Of a DNA stretch of 64,000 nt, positions 53,937 to 62,883 are shown one piece after another. The DNA is from Lachnospiraceae bacterium (GTDB lineage Bacteria; Bacillota; Clostridia; Lachnospirales; Lachnospiraceae): positions 89,301 to 153,300 of the forward strand of contig SVEL01000006.1 of assembly GCA_015057425.1 (NCBI GenBank). Reading direction: 5' to 3'. Every line of letters begins with the position of its first letter. Position 1 is the first letter of the stretch. The notes under the pieces were generated by a model, which had not been told where the DNA came from, ran no database searches, and was given only the letters and a program-made list of their open reading frames with translations. The position numbers were made by a program, and so were the translations under genes.

Positions 53937-55109
53937 ATGAATAATAATGAGAAAGCACTTATGCTTCACGAAGAATGGAAAGGGAAAATTAATACCACAT
54001 CAAAGTGTGATATAAATACAAGAGAAGATTTGGCACTTGCATATACACCGGGAGTTGCAGAACCATGTAAGGTTATTGCACAAAATCCCGAGAAAGCATA
54101 TACATATACCATAAAATCCAACACAGTTGCAGTTGTTTCTGACGGTTCGGCAGTTTTGGGACTTGGCAATATAGGACCTCTTGCAGCTATGCCTGTAATG
54201 GAAGGAAAAGCCGTTCTTTTTAAGGAATTTGGCGGAGTAAATGCATTTCCTATATGTCTTGATACACAGGATACAGAAGAGATAATAAAAACCGTTGAAA
54301 ATATTGCACCTGCTTTTGGCGGAATTAATCTTGAGGATATTTCAGCACCAAGATGTTTTGAAATAGAAGAAAGACTTAAAAGTAAGTTAAATATTCCGGT
54401 ATTTCATGATGACCAGCACGGTACGGCAATAGTGGTGTTGTCAGGAATAATTAATGGTCTCAAGCTTACAGGAAAGAAGAAAGAAGAATGTAAAGTAGTG
54501 GTAAACGGTGCGGGCTCAGCCGGCATTGCCATATCTAAGCTTCTTTTAACATATGGATTTAAGAACCTTATACTTTGTGACAAAGTGGGAATTCTTTCCA
54601 AAGATACAGAAGGGCTCAACTATATGCAAGAGGCTATGACAGAGGTAACCAATCCTGATAATGAACATGGTCTTTTGGCAGATGCTCTTAAAGGTGCTGA
54701 TATATTTGTAGGTGTATCTGCACCAAATATTGTTACGGCAGATATGGTTAAGTCTATGAATAAGGATGCCATAATGTTTGCAATGGCAAATCCTGTTCCT
54801 GAAATTATGCCGGATGTGGCAAAAGCCGCCGGAGCTAAAATAGTAGGCACGGGACGTTCGGATTTCCCTAACCAAATCAATAATGTCGTGGCATTTCCGG
54901 GTATATTTAAGGGAGCATTAGAAGGAAGGGCAAGACAGATTACGGAGAAGATGAAGCTTGCTGCTGCAGAAGCCATCGCAGGTCTTGTTTCGGATGAAGA
55001 CTTAAATGAAGATTTTATTATGCCGGAAGCATTTGACCCACGGGTTGCTGATGCTGTAAGTAAGGCAGTTATGGATAATATAGACGAAGATAACAGAAAT
55101 GACAGATAA
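53937..55109 (+). CDS. NAD(P)-dependent malic enzyme
   Basis: A 390-residue bacterial-type malic enzyme that decarboxylates malate to pyruvate. It has TREDLALAYTPGVAEPCK, GDGSAVLGLGNIG-like SDGSAVLGLGNIGPLAAMPVMEGK, the metal site in PVFHDDQHGTAIV and the nucleotide loop VVVNGAGSAGIAISKLL. The C-terminal phosphotransacetylase domain of longer enzymes is absent. CGGAGG precedes ATG 53937. The product could feed NADPH or NADH; the cofactor cannot be fixed from sequence. A radical SAM gene follows 12 bases on, so they probably share a transcript. Confidence 0.93.
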   Translation: MNNNEKALMLHEEWKGKINTTSKCDINTREDLALAYTPGVAEPCKVIAQNPEKAYTYTIKSNTVAVVSDGSAVLGLGNIGPLAAMPVMEGKAVLFKEFGGVNAFPICLDTQDTEEIIKTVENIAPAFGGINLEDISAPRCFEIEERLKSKLNIPVFHDDQHGTAIVVLSGIINGLKLTGKKKEECKVVVNGAGSAGIAISKLLLTYGFKNLILCDKVGILSKDTEGLNYMQEAMTEVTNPDNEHGLLADALKGADIFVGVSAPNIVTADMVKSMNKDAIMFAMANPVPEIMPDVAKAAGAKIVGTGRSDFPNQINNVVAFPGIFKGALEGRARQITEKMKLAAAEAIAGLVSDEDLNEDFIMPEAFDPRVADAVSKAVMDNIDEDNRNDR

Positions 55110-55121
55110 GTCGGAAATATT

Positions 55122-56048
55122 ATGATAGAAGATATAAATTTGCTTAATGGATATATGAAAAGAAAATATGGCAGGAAACTGTACAAGCTTGCACTTGATG
55201 GCGGAATGTCATGTCCCAACAGAGATGGAACAAAAGGCAGAGGCGGATGTATATTCTGCAGTGGCGGCGGTTCCGGAGAATTTGCGGCCGATAGAAATAT
55301 ATCCGTGACGGAACAGATATCAGAAGCAAAAAAACGAATAGAGGGTAAACTTCCAAAGTCTGAGGAAACAGGTTATATTGCGTATTTTCAGGCATTTACC
55401 AATACATATGGCTCTGTAGATTATCTGGAAAGAATATTTACGGAGGCCATAGAAAATGAAACTATAGATGTTCTTTCCATTGCAACAAGACCGGATTGCT
55501 TAGAGGATGACAAGTTGGAACTTCTGGGAAGACTTAACAGGCTAAAGCCGGTTATGATAGAATTGGGATTGCAGACAGCAGACGAAAATACTGCAGTCTA
55601 CATTAACAGAGGTTATGAGAATCAAGTTTTTGAAAAAGCTGTAAAAAGACTTAAAGAAAAGAACATAGAAGTAGTTGTTCATTTGATTATAGGTCTTCCG
55701 GGAGAAGATAAAGCAGCCTTTTTAAAGACAATAGACTATGTTAACAGTCTTCCGGTAGACGGTGTGAAGTTGCAGTTGCTTCATATTCTTGAAGGAACCG
55801 TGCTGGCAGAGTATTACAAAGAAGGAAAAGCAGATGTTCTGAGCATGGAAGAATATACAGATATCCTTACATCGGCCATAAAAAGGCTCAGAAAGGATAT
55901 AGTTATTCACAGAATGACAGGCGATGGACCGAAAAAGATTCTTGTCGCACCGGAATGGAGCAGGGACAAGAAGAAAGTATTAAATACAATTAATAAGTTT
56001 ATTAGAGATAATAATATTATACAAGGAGATGATTATTATGGCAGTTGA
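55122..56048 (+). CDS. Radical SAM protein (YhcC-like, TIGR01212 type)
   Basis: A 308-residue radical SAM protein. Its cluster cysteines are Cys31, Cys43 and Cys46 (CPNRDGTKGRGGCIFC), the family's long first gap. FQAFTNTYGSVDYLERIF, ATRPDCLEDDKLELL, ELGLQTADENTAVYINRGYE and HLIIGLPGE follow the TIGR01212 pattern. The substrate is unknown; homologues are thought to modify RNA or a small molecule. The gene overlaps the next one by 11 bases. Confidence 0.88.
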   Translation: MIEDINLLNGYMKRKYGRKLYKLALDGGMSCPNRDGTKGRGGCIFCSGGGSGEFAADRNISVTEQISEAKKRIEGKLPKSEETGYIAYFQAFTNTYGSVDYLERIFTEAIENETIDVLSIATRPDCLEDDKLELLGRLNRLKPVMIELGLQTADENTAVYINRGYENQVFEKAVKRLKEKNIEVVVHLIIGLPGEDKAAFLKTIDYVNSLPVDGVKLQLLHILEGTVLAEYYKEGKADVLSMEEYTDILTSAIKRLRKDIVIHRMTGDGPKKILVAPEWSRDKKKVLNTINKFIRDNNIIQGDDYYGS

Positions 56049-56562
56049 ACCACTTACACTGTATAAGCTCATGATATTATATATGCTTAATAAGGTAAGT
56101 TTTCCGCTTACCAATACGCAGATATCAGGGTTCTTTTTAGATAAGGGATATACCACGTATTTTGTATTTCAAAATGCGATTTCGGATTTGCTTGAAGAAG
56201 AATTGATTAGTGGAGAAACAGTCAGAAATACTTCTTATTATACAATTACACCAAGCGGTGTTGAGGCCATATCATTTTTGTCTAATAAAATTCCATTTTC
56301 TATAATTGATGATATGGATATTTTCTTATATGAAAATAAATATGAACTCAGAAATGAAGTCGGAACAATGTCAGATTACTATAAGTCTACTAATATGGAT
56401 TATGTGGTACATTGTGTTATCAAAGAAGGAGAATCCAATCTTATAGAACTTAATTTGTCAGTGCCGTCAGAAGAAGAAGCAGAAATTATGTGTAGTAATT
56501 GGCGTGATGCAAGTCAGGAAATATACGAAAATATAGTAAAATCCCTTATGAAGGAAAACTAA
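56038..56562 (+). CDS. DUF4364 family winged-helix protein
   Basis: A 174-residue cytoplasmic protein with an N-terminal winged-helix-like region (LTLYKLMILYMLNKVSFPLTN, TQISGFFLDKGYTTYFVFQNAISDLLEEELI) and a C-terminal mixed domain. The family is found in Clostridia with unknown function, perhaps DNA binding. ATG 56038 is chosen since AAGGAG sits 10 bases ahead; the earlier ATG 56029 is directly on the site. It overlaps the radical SAM gene. Confidence 0.8.
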   Translation: MAVEPLTLYKLMILYMLNKVSFPLTNTQISGFFLDKGYTTYFVFQNAISDLLEEELISGETVRNTSYYTITPSGVEAISFLSNKIPFSIIDDMDIFLYENKYELRNEVGTMSDYYKSTNMDYVVHCVIKEGESNLIELNLSVPSEEEAEIMCSNWRDASQEIYENIVKSLMKEN

Positions 56563-56583
56563 AACTTAAAATTAAAAAAGTAC

Positions 56584-56612
56584 TTGCAAAGAATATTTCC
56601 TTGTGATATAAT
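56584..56612 (+). promoter_or_regulatory. Promoter of rpmE
   Basis: TTGCAA at 56584-56589, 17-bp spacer, TGA-TATAAT extended -10 at 56607-56612. It implies a leader of about 80 nt. Confidence 0.75.
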
Positions 56613-56635
56613 CAAAAAGCTGTTTATGGGAAATA

Positions 56636-56661
56636 AATCAGCAATTCAGCAATTGCTGATT
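56636..56661 (+). promoter_or_regulatory. Leader hairpin upstream of rpmE
   Basis: Perfect 11-bp inverted repeat AATCAGCAATT (56636-56646) and AATTGCTGATT (56651-56661) with a 4-nt loop, in the predicted leader of the L31 gene. Candidate site for autoregulation by the ribosomal protein. Confidence 0.5.
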
Positions 56662-56697
56662 AGTCAATATATATTATTTAGCAGAGAGGTGAATCAG

Positions 56698-56904
56698 ATG
56701 AAGGAAGGAATACATCCAGCATATTACCAGGCAAAAGTTGTTTGTAACTGCGGAAATGAATTCGTAACAGGTTCAACAAAAGAAAATATCCACGTTGAAA
56801 TTTGTTCAAAGTGTCATTCATTCTATACAGGCCAGCAGAAAGCTAATTCAGCTCGTGGTCGTATTGAGCAGTTCAACCGTAAATATGGTGTTAAGGCAGA
56901 TTAA
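56698..56904 (+). CDS. rpmE: 50S ribosomal protein L31 (zinc-binding type)
   Basis: A 68-residue L31 of the zinc type: cysteines at 16, 18, 36 and 39 (VVCNCGN and [11 protein letters not shown]). It begins [11 protein letters not shown], as usual for the family, and ends with basic residues near [13 protein letters not shown] 56698 has AGAGGTG upstream; the 38 residues before it in the longer frame are leader. It has its own promoter and a terminator follows. The DUF1385 and prmC-prfA genes come next. Confidence 0.96.
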   Translation: MKEGIHPAYYQAKVVCNCGNEFVTGSTKENIHVEICSKCHSFYTGQQKANSARGRIEQFNRKYGVKAD

Positions 56905-56920
56905 TAAGTTATTAAAGATA

Positions 56921-56949
56921 AGGTTGAGATTGTTTGTCTCAACCTATTT
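56921..56949 (+). terminator. Terminator after rpmE
   Basis: Arms AGGTTGAGA (56921-56929) and TCTCAACCT (56937-56945) with a T-rich tail to 56950. Confidence 0.8.
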
Positions 56950-56993
56950 TTACTTTATAGAAAACAGTTCAATTATGTATTTGGAGGTAAGAT

Positions 56994-58622
56994 ATGGGTA
57001 GATCTTCAGGAATAGGCGGACAGGCTGTTTTAGAAGGCATTATGATGAAAAACAAAGACAAATATGCCATTGCAGTCAGAAAACCGGACAATGAAATAGA
57101 AGTAAGTGTAAAGAAGTATAGTAATGTAGGAAGAATTAAGTTATTTACATTGCCATTTATCAGAGGTGTTTTTAATTTCGTAGACTCTCTTGTTCTTGGA
57201 ATTAAGTCGCTTACATATTCGGCAAGTTTTTATGAAGATGAGCCTTCAGAAAAGGAAAAAGTAGGCGATACTGTATCAAAGAAAGTCTTTAAGGAAAAGG
57301 CAGAATCTGTAATTATGGGGTGTACCGTATTTGTGTCAATCGTAATTTCCGTGTTGCTTTTCTTTATGTTGCCACTTGCATTATCAACATTAGTACAGAA
57401 ATGGTTTAACATTAACAGTACTGTTTTGGTTGCAATTATTGACGGATTTTTCAGAATACTTATATTTATTATATATATCGCTCTTATTTCTCTGATGAAG
57501 GATATTCAGAGAACATTTATGTATCACGGAGCTGAACACAAATGTATTAATTGTATTGAAACAGGTCTTGATTTGACTGTTGAAAATGTACGAATCAGTT
57601 CAAAAGAACATAAAAGATGCGGAACAAGCTTTTTGATTTTTGTAATGGTTATAAGTGTTATTGTATTTATAACAATATCAGCTATATTGCCGGAAGATAC
57701 GAACTTTTTAGTAAGTGCCGGTATAAGAATTGTATTTATACCTGTTATTGCAAGTCTTTCTTATGAATTTATCAGACTTGCAGGTAATACAAACAACATT
57801 ATCATAAGAATATTAAGTTATCCGGGACTTCTTATGCAGAAACTTACTACAAAAGAGCCGACAGATGATATGATAGAAGTTGCAATTGCAGCTGTTGAAG
57901 CGGTATTTGACTGGAGAGCATATCAGAAGAAAGAAGCTGCAGAGGAAGTAAGTGAAGGTGAAGCAGCCTTAACTGAAAATGTTGAAGAATATACAGCAGT
58001 AGAGGAAAATGAGCCGGTAGCAGAGAAAGTTAATGAAAAAGTTGCGGAAACTGTAGTGGCTGAAGAAAAAACACCGGAAAATATTGAGATTGCAAAAGAA
58101 ACTGTAGAAGCTACTGAAGCTGCGAAAGAAACAGTTGAAAAAGCAGAAGCTACTGAATCTGTAGAAGAACAACCTGTTAAAAAGAAAAGAGGAAGACCTA
58201 AGAAACAGGAAGTGAAGCAGGAAGAAAAACAGCCGGTGCTTGAAATACTCGAAGAATCTGCAACAGCAGAGGCAGTTGAAACTCCTAATGAAGAAACAGC
58301 GGAGGTAGCTGAAGAAGTTGTTGCTGCAGAACCGGCAGAGGAAGAAGATTTGTTTGCTGCTGCAGAAAATGAATTGGCTGCAGAAGCTGCAGAAGTAGCG
58401 GAAAATGCAAAAAAACGTGAACTTTTCGAAAGCGGTGCAGATACTAAGCCGAAGAAAGAAAAGAAAGAGAAAAAGAGTATATTCGGTAAGAAATCAAGAA
58501 AATCTTCAAATGTAAGAGAAAGAGAATCAATGGTATCTTATCGTATATATGATGAAGATAAAGAATTGGAAGAATTAGAAGAATTTGTAAACAGCTTAGA
58601 GGAAAAGAAAGATGACCTTTAA
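56994..58622 (+). CDS. DUF1385 membrane protein with acidic tail and AT-hook-like motif
   Basis: A 542-residue protein. The first 310 residues are the DUF1385 family: GIGGQAVLEGIMMKN near the start, LPFIRGVFNFVDSLVLGIKSL, membrane helices (about 105-130, 155-175, 210-235, 245-265), and the conserved FMYHGAEHKCINC and KRCGTSFL with its HxxHxC-like cysteines. A 230-residue extension follows, rich in Glu, Ala and Val. It contains KKRGRPKK near residues 397-404, matching an AT-hook core (RGRP), and a basic stretch near the end (KKEKKEKKSIFGKKSRK). Usual DUF1385 proteins end near 320. The prmC start overlaps the last codons. The extension may be disordered. Confidence 0.85.
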   Translation: MGRSSGIGGQAVLEGIMMKNKDKYAIAVRKPDNEIEVSVKKYSNVGRIKLFTLPFIRGVFNFVDSLVLGIKSLTYSASFYEDEPSEKEKVGDTVSKKVFKEKAESVIMGCTVFVSIVISVLLFFMLPLALSTLVQKWFNINSTVLVAIIDGFFRILIFIIYIALISLMKDIQRTFMYHGAEHKCINCIETGLDLTVENVRISSKEHKRCGTSFLIFVMVISVIVFITISAILPEDTNFLVSAGIRIVFIPVIASLSYEFIRLAGNTNNIIIRILSYPGLLMQKLTTKEPTDDMIEVAIAAVEAVFDWRAYQKKEAAEEVSEGEAALTENVEEYTAVEENEPVAEKVNEKVAETVVAEEKTPENIEIAKETVEATEAAKETVEKAEATESVEEQPVKKKRGRPKKQEVKQEEKQPVLEILEESATAEAVETPNEETAEVAEEVVAAEPAEEEDLFAAAENELAAEAAEVAENAKKRELFESGADTKPKKEKKEKKSIFGKKSRKSSNVRERESMVSYRIYDEDKELEELEEFVNSLEEKKDDL

Positions 58623-59493
58623 GGAGATTCTTGAACTTGGGGCAGAAACCCTTAAGGAAGCCGGAATTGAAGAATATAAGTCAGATGCAATGTTACTTCT
58701 TGAATATGTCTTTGATATTGACAGAGCTAAGTATTTTCTTTTATGTTTTGATGAAGCAGATGATGTTAAGGTTAAAGAGTATAAAGAGGCTATTGCAAAG
58801 AGAAGCAACAGAATTCCTTTACAACACATTACGGGAATTCAAAATTTTATGGGTTATGATTTCATAGTAAGTAAAGATGTGTTGATTCCAAGACTTGATA
58901 CGGAAGTTGTGACAGAGACTGCTATAAATGCGATGAAGTCGGTTAACAGCCCGGAAATACTTGATATATGCACAGGGTCAGGCTGTATAGCCATAGCACT
59001 TACTAAGCTTGTAGAAGGTGCGAAAGTTACGGCTGTAGATATATCAAAGGCTGCACTTTGTATAGCAGAAGAAAATAATAAAAAGCATGATGCAGGTGTT
59101 ACATTTATTGAAAGCGATATATTTGAAAATGTACCGACAGACAGTAAATTTGATCTGATTATATCAAATCCTCCATATATTAAGACCGAAGTTATAGAAG
59201 GTCTTATGAGTGAGGTAAAGGATTTTGAGCCTATGCTTGCCTTAGACGGTTCTGAGGATGGCCTTAAATTTTATAGAATTATAAGTAAAGAAGCATCCAA
59301 CTATCTTAAAGCCGGTGGTGTAATTGTATACGAGATAGGATACGACCAGGGTGATGATGTGGCGCATTTACTTACTGAAAATGGTTTTAAGGATGTAGAA
59401 GTAAGGAAAGACCTTGCCGGACTTGACAGAGTAGTCATAGGTAGATGGATGCCATATATAATAACAGGAAAGGATTGTTACGGAAATGTTTGA
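58612..59493 (+). CDS. prmC: Release factor glutamine methyltransferase
   Basis: N5-glutamine methyltransferase of 293 residues that modifies the GGQ motif of peptide release factors. The N-terminal helical domain (residues 1-75) is followed by the SAM-binding [15 protein letters not shown] and catalytic NPPY in IISNPPYIK near residue 186. It overlaps DUF1385 by 11 bases and prfA, its substrate, by 8 bases, the usual gene pair. Confidence 0.95.
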   Translation: MTFKEILELGAETLKEAGIEEYKSDAMLLLEYVFDIDRAKYFLLCFDEADDVKVKEYKEAIAKRSNRIPLQHITGIQNFMGYDFIVSKDVLIPRLDTEVVTETAINAMKSVNSPEILDICTGSGCIAIALTKLVEGAKVTAVDISKAALCIAEENNKKHDAGVTFIESDIFENVPTDSKFDLIISNPPYIKTEVIEGLMSEVKDFEPMLALDGSEDGLKFYRIISKEASNYLKAGGVIVYEIGYDQGDDVAHLLTENGFKDVEVRKDLAGLDRVVIGRWMPYIITGKDCYGNV

Positions 59494-60556
59494 CAGATTA
59501 GAAGACCTTGTACTCAGATACGAGGAATTGATGAATGAATTAAATGATCCGACAATAGTAAATGATCAGTCAAAATTTAAAAGGGTTATGCGAGAACAAA
59601 ATGACCTTGCTCCTATTGTAGAAACATATCAGGCTTACAAACAGGCAAAGACAGACGTAGAAGACAGTCTTGCCATCCTTGATATGGAAAGCGATGAAGA
59701 TATGCGTGAACTTGCCAAGGAAGAATTAAATGATGCCAAGGCAAGAATAGAAGAATGTGAAAGCAAACTTAAGATTTTACTTTTACCTAAAGACCCTAAC
59801 GACGGTAAAGATATAATAATGGAAATCCGTGCAGGTGCAGGTGGAGATGAAGCGGCATTATTTGCAGCAGAATTATACCGTATGTATGTACATTATATTG
59901 AGTCAAGAGGATGGAAAGTAGAAGTAGTAAACGCTGATGAAACAGGTATAGGTGGTATGAAGGAAATCGAATTTATGGTTCGAGGTCAGGGTGCATATTC
60001 AGTTATGAAATATGAAAGTGGCGTTCACCGTGTACAGCGTGTTCCGGCTACAGAATCAGGCGGAAGAATTCATACATCCACTGCATCAGTTGCAGTTATG
60101 CCTGAAGCAGAAGAAGTAGATATTCAAATAGACGAAAAAGATATCCGTATCGACGTAATGCGTGCGTCAGGTAACGGTGGTCAGTGTGTAAATACAACAG
60201 ACTCAGCTGTACGACTTACACATATACCAACAGGTATAGTAATTTATTCACAGACAGAGAAATCACAGCTTCAGAATAAAGATAAAGCATTTGCACTTCT
60301 TCGTGCAAAACTTTATGATATAGAAATCCAAAAGGCGCATGATGCGGAAGCAGATGCAAGAAGAAGCCAAATAGGTACAGGAGACCGTTCAGAAAAAATC
60401 AGAACTTACAACTTCCCACAGGGACGTGTAACAGACCATAGAATAGGTCTTACACTCTACAAGTTAGATAAAATAATGAACGGAGACATTCAGGAAATCA
60501 TCGATGCCTGTATAGCAGCCGACCAGGCAGCAAAACTCGCAAACATGAACGAATAG
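59486..60556 (+). CDS. prfA: Peptide chain release factor 1
   Basis: Class I release factor of 356 residues that reads UAA and UAG stops. It has the GGQ catalytic loop in [10 protein letters not shown] near residue 230, the anticodon-like PAT motif in RVPATESGG, and the family C-terminus. Overlap with prmC and distance to the GGQ loop match the family. A terminator hairpin begins 20 bases after the stop, followed by further hairpins. Confidence 0.97.
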   Translation: MFDRLEDLVLRYEELMNELNDPTIVNDQSKFKRVMREQNDLAPIVETYQAYKQAKTDVEDSLAILDMESDEDMRELAKEELNDAKARIEECESKLKILLLPKDPNDGKDIIMEIRAGAGGDEAALFAAELYRMYVHYIESRGWKVEVVNADETGIGGMKEIEFMVRGQGAYSVMKYESGVHRVQRVPATESGGRIHTSTASVAVMPEAEEVDIQIDEKDIRIDVMRASGNGGQCVNTTDSAVRLTHIPTGIVIYSQTEKSQLQNKDKAFALLRAKLYDIEIQKAHDAEADARRSQIGTGDRSEKIRTYNFPQGRVTDHRIGLTLYKLDKIMNGDIQEIIDACIAADQAAKLANMNE

Positions 60557-60575
60557 CACGAACGCGAAATATAAC

Positions 60576-60616
60576 AAAGACTACATGTACTGCTTGCAGG
60601 ACAAAGTAGTCTTTTT
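60576..60616 (+). terminator. Terminator after prfA
   Basis: AAAGACTAC (60576-60584) pairs with GTAGTCTTT (60606-60614), followed by T to 60616. Confidence 0.8.
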
Positions 60617-60803
60617 ATGTGATAGGAAATTCCTATCACATAAAAAACGCTCCGCTGAGGATGCGCACCTCGCGGAGTGGTATTTTATTGCTACGCAATA
60701 TCGCTCGGGCGCGAAGAATCTCGCAAGCGAGATTCTTTTTTTATATTTCATGTGAGTCAAACGAACACCGAGATGAAGTGAAACGAAATCGAGGTGTCGT
60801 TTG
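60612..60803. repeat. Hairpin cluster downstream of prfA
   Basis: Five further inverted repeats in 190 bases: 17-bp arms around one base (60612-60628 / 60630-60646); CTCCGC(T)GAGG with its inverse (60650-60660 / 60668-60677); a small ATTGC hairpin (60687-60699); a perfect 11-bp terminator with T tail (60714-60724 / 60727-60737); and a bulged stem (60758-60772 / 60790-60803). No reading frame is supported. Confidence 0.75.
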
Positions 60804-60863
60804 TATGCACTCATAGCGTAGCTTTTTTGTTCTCTGGCATGTTCGTTCGTGCTGTATAGCGAG

Positions 60864-61134
60864 ATTTTTGCTATACAAAAAAATTACATTCTGAGCAAAA
60901 AATTCTTAAATAATTCTGTGAAAATCATAGAATTATGTCAAGTTATTTGCAACTTTTTTGCTATATATAAAAAAGTTGCTGAAAGATAAAAAAATATGGC
61001 TAAAATTTTTGCTCACAGCTAGATTTATTTGTATAGCAAAAAATACATATATTAATTTACATAAATAGATATATTATGTAAATTAATGTGCAAATTTTTT
61101 TGCTATGCTTACTATTTTTTTATATAGCAAAAAT
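60864..61134. repeat. 271-bp structured intergenic element, copy 3 of 3
   Basis: 20-nt terminal arms 60864-60883 / 61115-61134 with a single mismatch. Inside, TTTTTGCTATACAAA (60865-60879) pairs over 15 bp with 61028-61042, TGAGCAAAAAATT with AATTTTTGCTCA (from 60892 and to 61015), and GCAACTTTTTT with AAAAAAGTTGC as a terminal hairpin (60949-60976). A separate perfect 14-bp hairpin (61051-61087) follows, then the last core pair. It has the same order and length as the copies at 13860 and 31727. Confidence 0.75.
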
Positions 61135-61142
61135 ATAGCTTG

Positions 61143-61226
61143 ATATCAAATGAAATTCCCATTGCATTTAAATATATATCATATAAAATTTAAGTATATA
61201 TCAAATAAAATTCCCATTGCATTTAA
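61143..61226. repeat. Tandem 55-bp repeat, 1.5 copies
   Basis: ATATCAAATGAAATTCCCAT and the following TGCATTTAA start at 61143 and recur at 61198 with one substitution. It adjoins the 271-bp element. Confidence 0.8.
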
Positions 61227-61270
61227 GCATATTTTTAATTATAATATTAAACGTTAATATAGATTGTAAA

Positions 61271-61353
61271 CTGCCACCGGGTAGTAGATGCGTAAAGCAT
61301 CCGTATGTATATCGTTAGGTCTTAGAAGATGTACATTCGGATGCTTATTTTTT
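61271..61353 (+). promoter_or_regulatory. Candidate transcription attenuator / riboswitch before pnuC-like gene
   Basis: The leader has a small stem CTGCC-ACCG-GGTAG (61271-61284), then GATGC (61287-61291) able to pair with GCATC (61297-61301). The latter is also the 5' arm of an 18-bp terminator hairpin (61296-61313 / 61328-61345) with a T-rich tail running to 61353. The ribosome binding site follows at once. The two pairings exclude each other, the pattern of a riboswitch or attenuator. I do not recognise the class. Confidence 0.6.
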
Positions 61354-61363
61354 GGAGGTTGCC

Positions 61364-62005
61364 ATGACTAAGATAAAGAATTATTTTTCAAAGGGAGAAA
61401 TTATTTTGTGGAGCTCATCCGTAGTGGTTATTATAATGTCATTCATTGCTTTTGACAGAACAAATTATATGACTTTGTGTGCGTCATTGATAGGAGTAAC
61501 ATCATTGATATTTAATGCAAAGGGAAATCCAATCGGACAAGTACTTATGGTTGTATTCAGTTTGTTATACGGGATTATTTCGTATACTTTTTCGTACTAT
61601 GGAGAGATGATTACATATCTTGGAATGACCATGCCGATGGCGGTATTTGCCTTAATATCATGGCTTAGGAATCCATACCACGGAAACAAAGCGGAGGTTA
61701 AAGTTAATAGCATTGGAAAAAGAGAAAATGTGTATATGTGGATTGGGACATTTATTATTACGGTTTTATTCTATTTTATTTTAGAGTATTTTAACACAGC
61801 CAATATAATCCCAAGCACCATATCCGTAACAACAAGTTTCCTTGCTTCCAATGATATTGTGCTGATTATATTATGGACACTCGCAAGCGCATATGATATC
61901 AGGTATATTTCAGTAGTGGTATGCTTTATAGCCTTCCTTGTTAATGATATATACGGATTTGTTAGTTGGAGAAAAATAAAAATCAGGCAGCAGGAAAATA
62001 TATAG
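61364..62005 (+). CDS. PnuC-like vitamin/nucleoside transporter
   Basis: A 213-residue protein of the PnuC family with about seven hydrophobic helices. The family motif region is present (NAKGNPIGQVLMVVFSLLYGIISYTFSYYGEMITYLGMTMPMAVFALISWL; key residues are the YYGEM and WLRNP turns). PnuC proteins carry nicotinamide riboside, and relatives carry thiamine or other vitamins, by facilitated diffusion. The substrate is not decided here. GGAGG 5 bases upstream fixes ATG 61364. A candidate attenuator precedes it. Confidence 0.82.
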   Translation: MTKIKNYFSKGEIILWSSSVVVIIMSFIAFDRTNYMTLCASLIGVTSLIFNAKGNPIGQVLMVVFSLLYGIISYTFSYYGEMITYLGMTMPMAVFALISWLRNPYHGNKAEVKVNSIGKRENVYMWIGTFIITVLFYFILEYFNTANIIPSTISVTTSFLASNDIVLIILWTLASAYDIRYISVVVCFIAFLVNDIYGFVSWRKIKIRQQENI

Positions 62006-62095
62006 AAAAATATATTGTATAAAAATGTGTGGTAATTTATAATAATTTATGAAAAATAAGAGATTTATTAATAAAGATAGAGGAGGTAAAAATAA

Positions 62096-62338
62096 GTGAA
62101 AAAGAAATATATTGTAATGGCATTACTTGCGTTAGGTATTATTTTGGTATGTTTATCATTTGTACTTACATTTAATGCTATGTCAAATGTACATGTAATC
62201 GGCGGAGCAGGATGGGATACATTTAGCTTTATATTTTTCCACAAAAATGGAGGTATATATTCTACACTTACATATTTGGGAGTTATTTCAATAATCTCTT
62301 CAATAGTTGTGGGCTTGATAAAAAAGAAAAATAAATAG
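62096..62338 (+). CDS. Small 80-residue membrane protein
   Basis: GTG start 62096 with AGGAGG 9 bases ahead. Two hydrophobic helices (VMALLALGIILVCLSFVLTF and LTYLGVISIISSIVVGLI), a hydrophilic loop between (HVIGGAGWDTFSF), and a basic KKKNK end. The function is unknown. It is followed 21 bases on by a P-loop kinase-like gene. Confidence 0.65.
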   Translation: MKKKYIVMALLALGIILVCLSFVLTFNAMSNVHVIGGAGWDTFSFIFFHKNGGIYSTLTYLGVISIISSIVVGLIKKKNK

Positions 62339-62359
62339 AGAGAAGCAGAAGAGGAAAAA

Positions 62360-62872
62360 ATGATAGTTTTAATAACAGGAGCATCACATACCGGCAAGAC
62401 GGCACTTGCTCAGAAATTATTAGAAAAATATAAATATCCATATTTATCAATAGACCATTTGAAAATGGGACTGATTCGTAGCAGATATACTACGCTCACA
62501 CCTGAAGATGATGATAAACTTACCGAGTATCTCTGGCCCATTGTTCGAGAAATGATTAAAACAGCCATAGAGAACGAACAAAACCTTATCGTAGAAGGGT
62601 GTTATATTCCTTTTGGCTTTGAAAAGGATTTTGAAAAGGAATATCTTGAAAACATCAGATATTATTGTCTTGTGATGAGCGAAAAGTACATACGAAAGCA
62701 TTTTGATGATATAAAAAGATACGCAAGTGTTATAGAAGACCGTATGGATGATGAAGGTTGTACTTTGGAAACGGTATTAAAGGATAATGCACAGTTTTTG
62801 GAACTTGCTAAGAAGTATAATGTAAACTACGTGCTTATTGATGATAAGTATGAAATAAATATACAATTATGA
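62360..62872 (+). CDS. Small P-loop NTPase / kinase-like protein
   Basis: A 170-residue protein with Walker A ITGASHTGKTALAQKL at its start, a DHLKMGLI segment and an IVEGCYIPF Walker-B-like strand, and a lid-like helical middle. It resembles small kinases of the adenylate-kinase or zeta-toxin fold. The substrate is unknown. GAGGA precedes ATG. It lies in a tight row with the GNAT and DUF3267 genes. Confidence 0.7.
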   Translation: MIVLITGASHTGKTALAQKLLEKYKYPYLSIDHLKMGLIRSRYTTLTPEDDDKLTEYLWPIVREMIKTAIENEQNLIVEGCYIPFGFEKDFEKEYLENIRYYCLVMSEKYIRKHFDDIKRYASVIEDRMDDEGCTLETVLKDNAQFLELAKKYNVNYVLIDDKYEINIQL

Positions 62873-62883
62873 GTAGGTAAAAA

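Noticed and set aside
61271..61353. T-box, THF or TPP riboswitch
   Set aside because: The conserved T-box sequence, the THF core and the TPP core are not present; left as unclassified.
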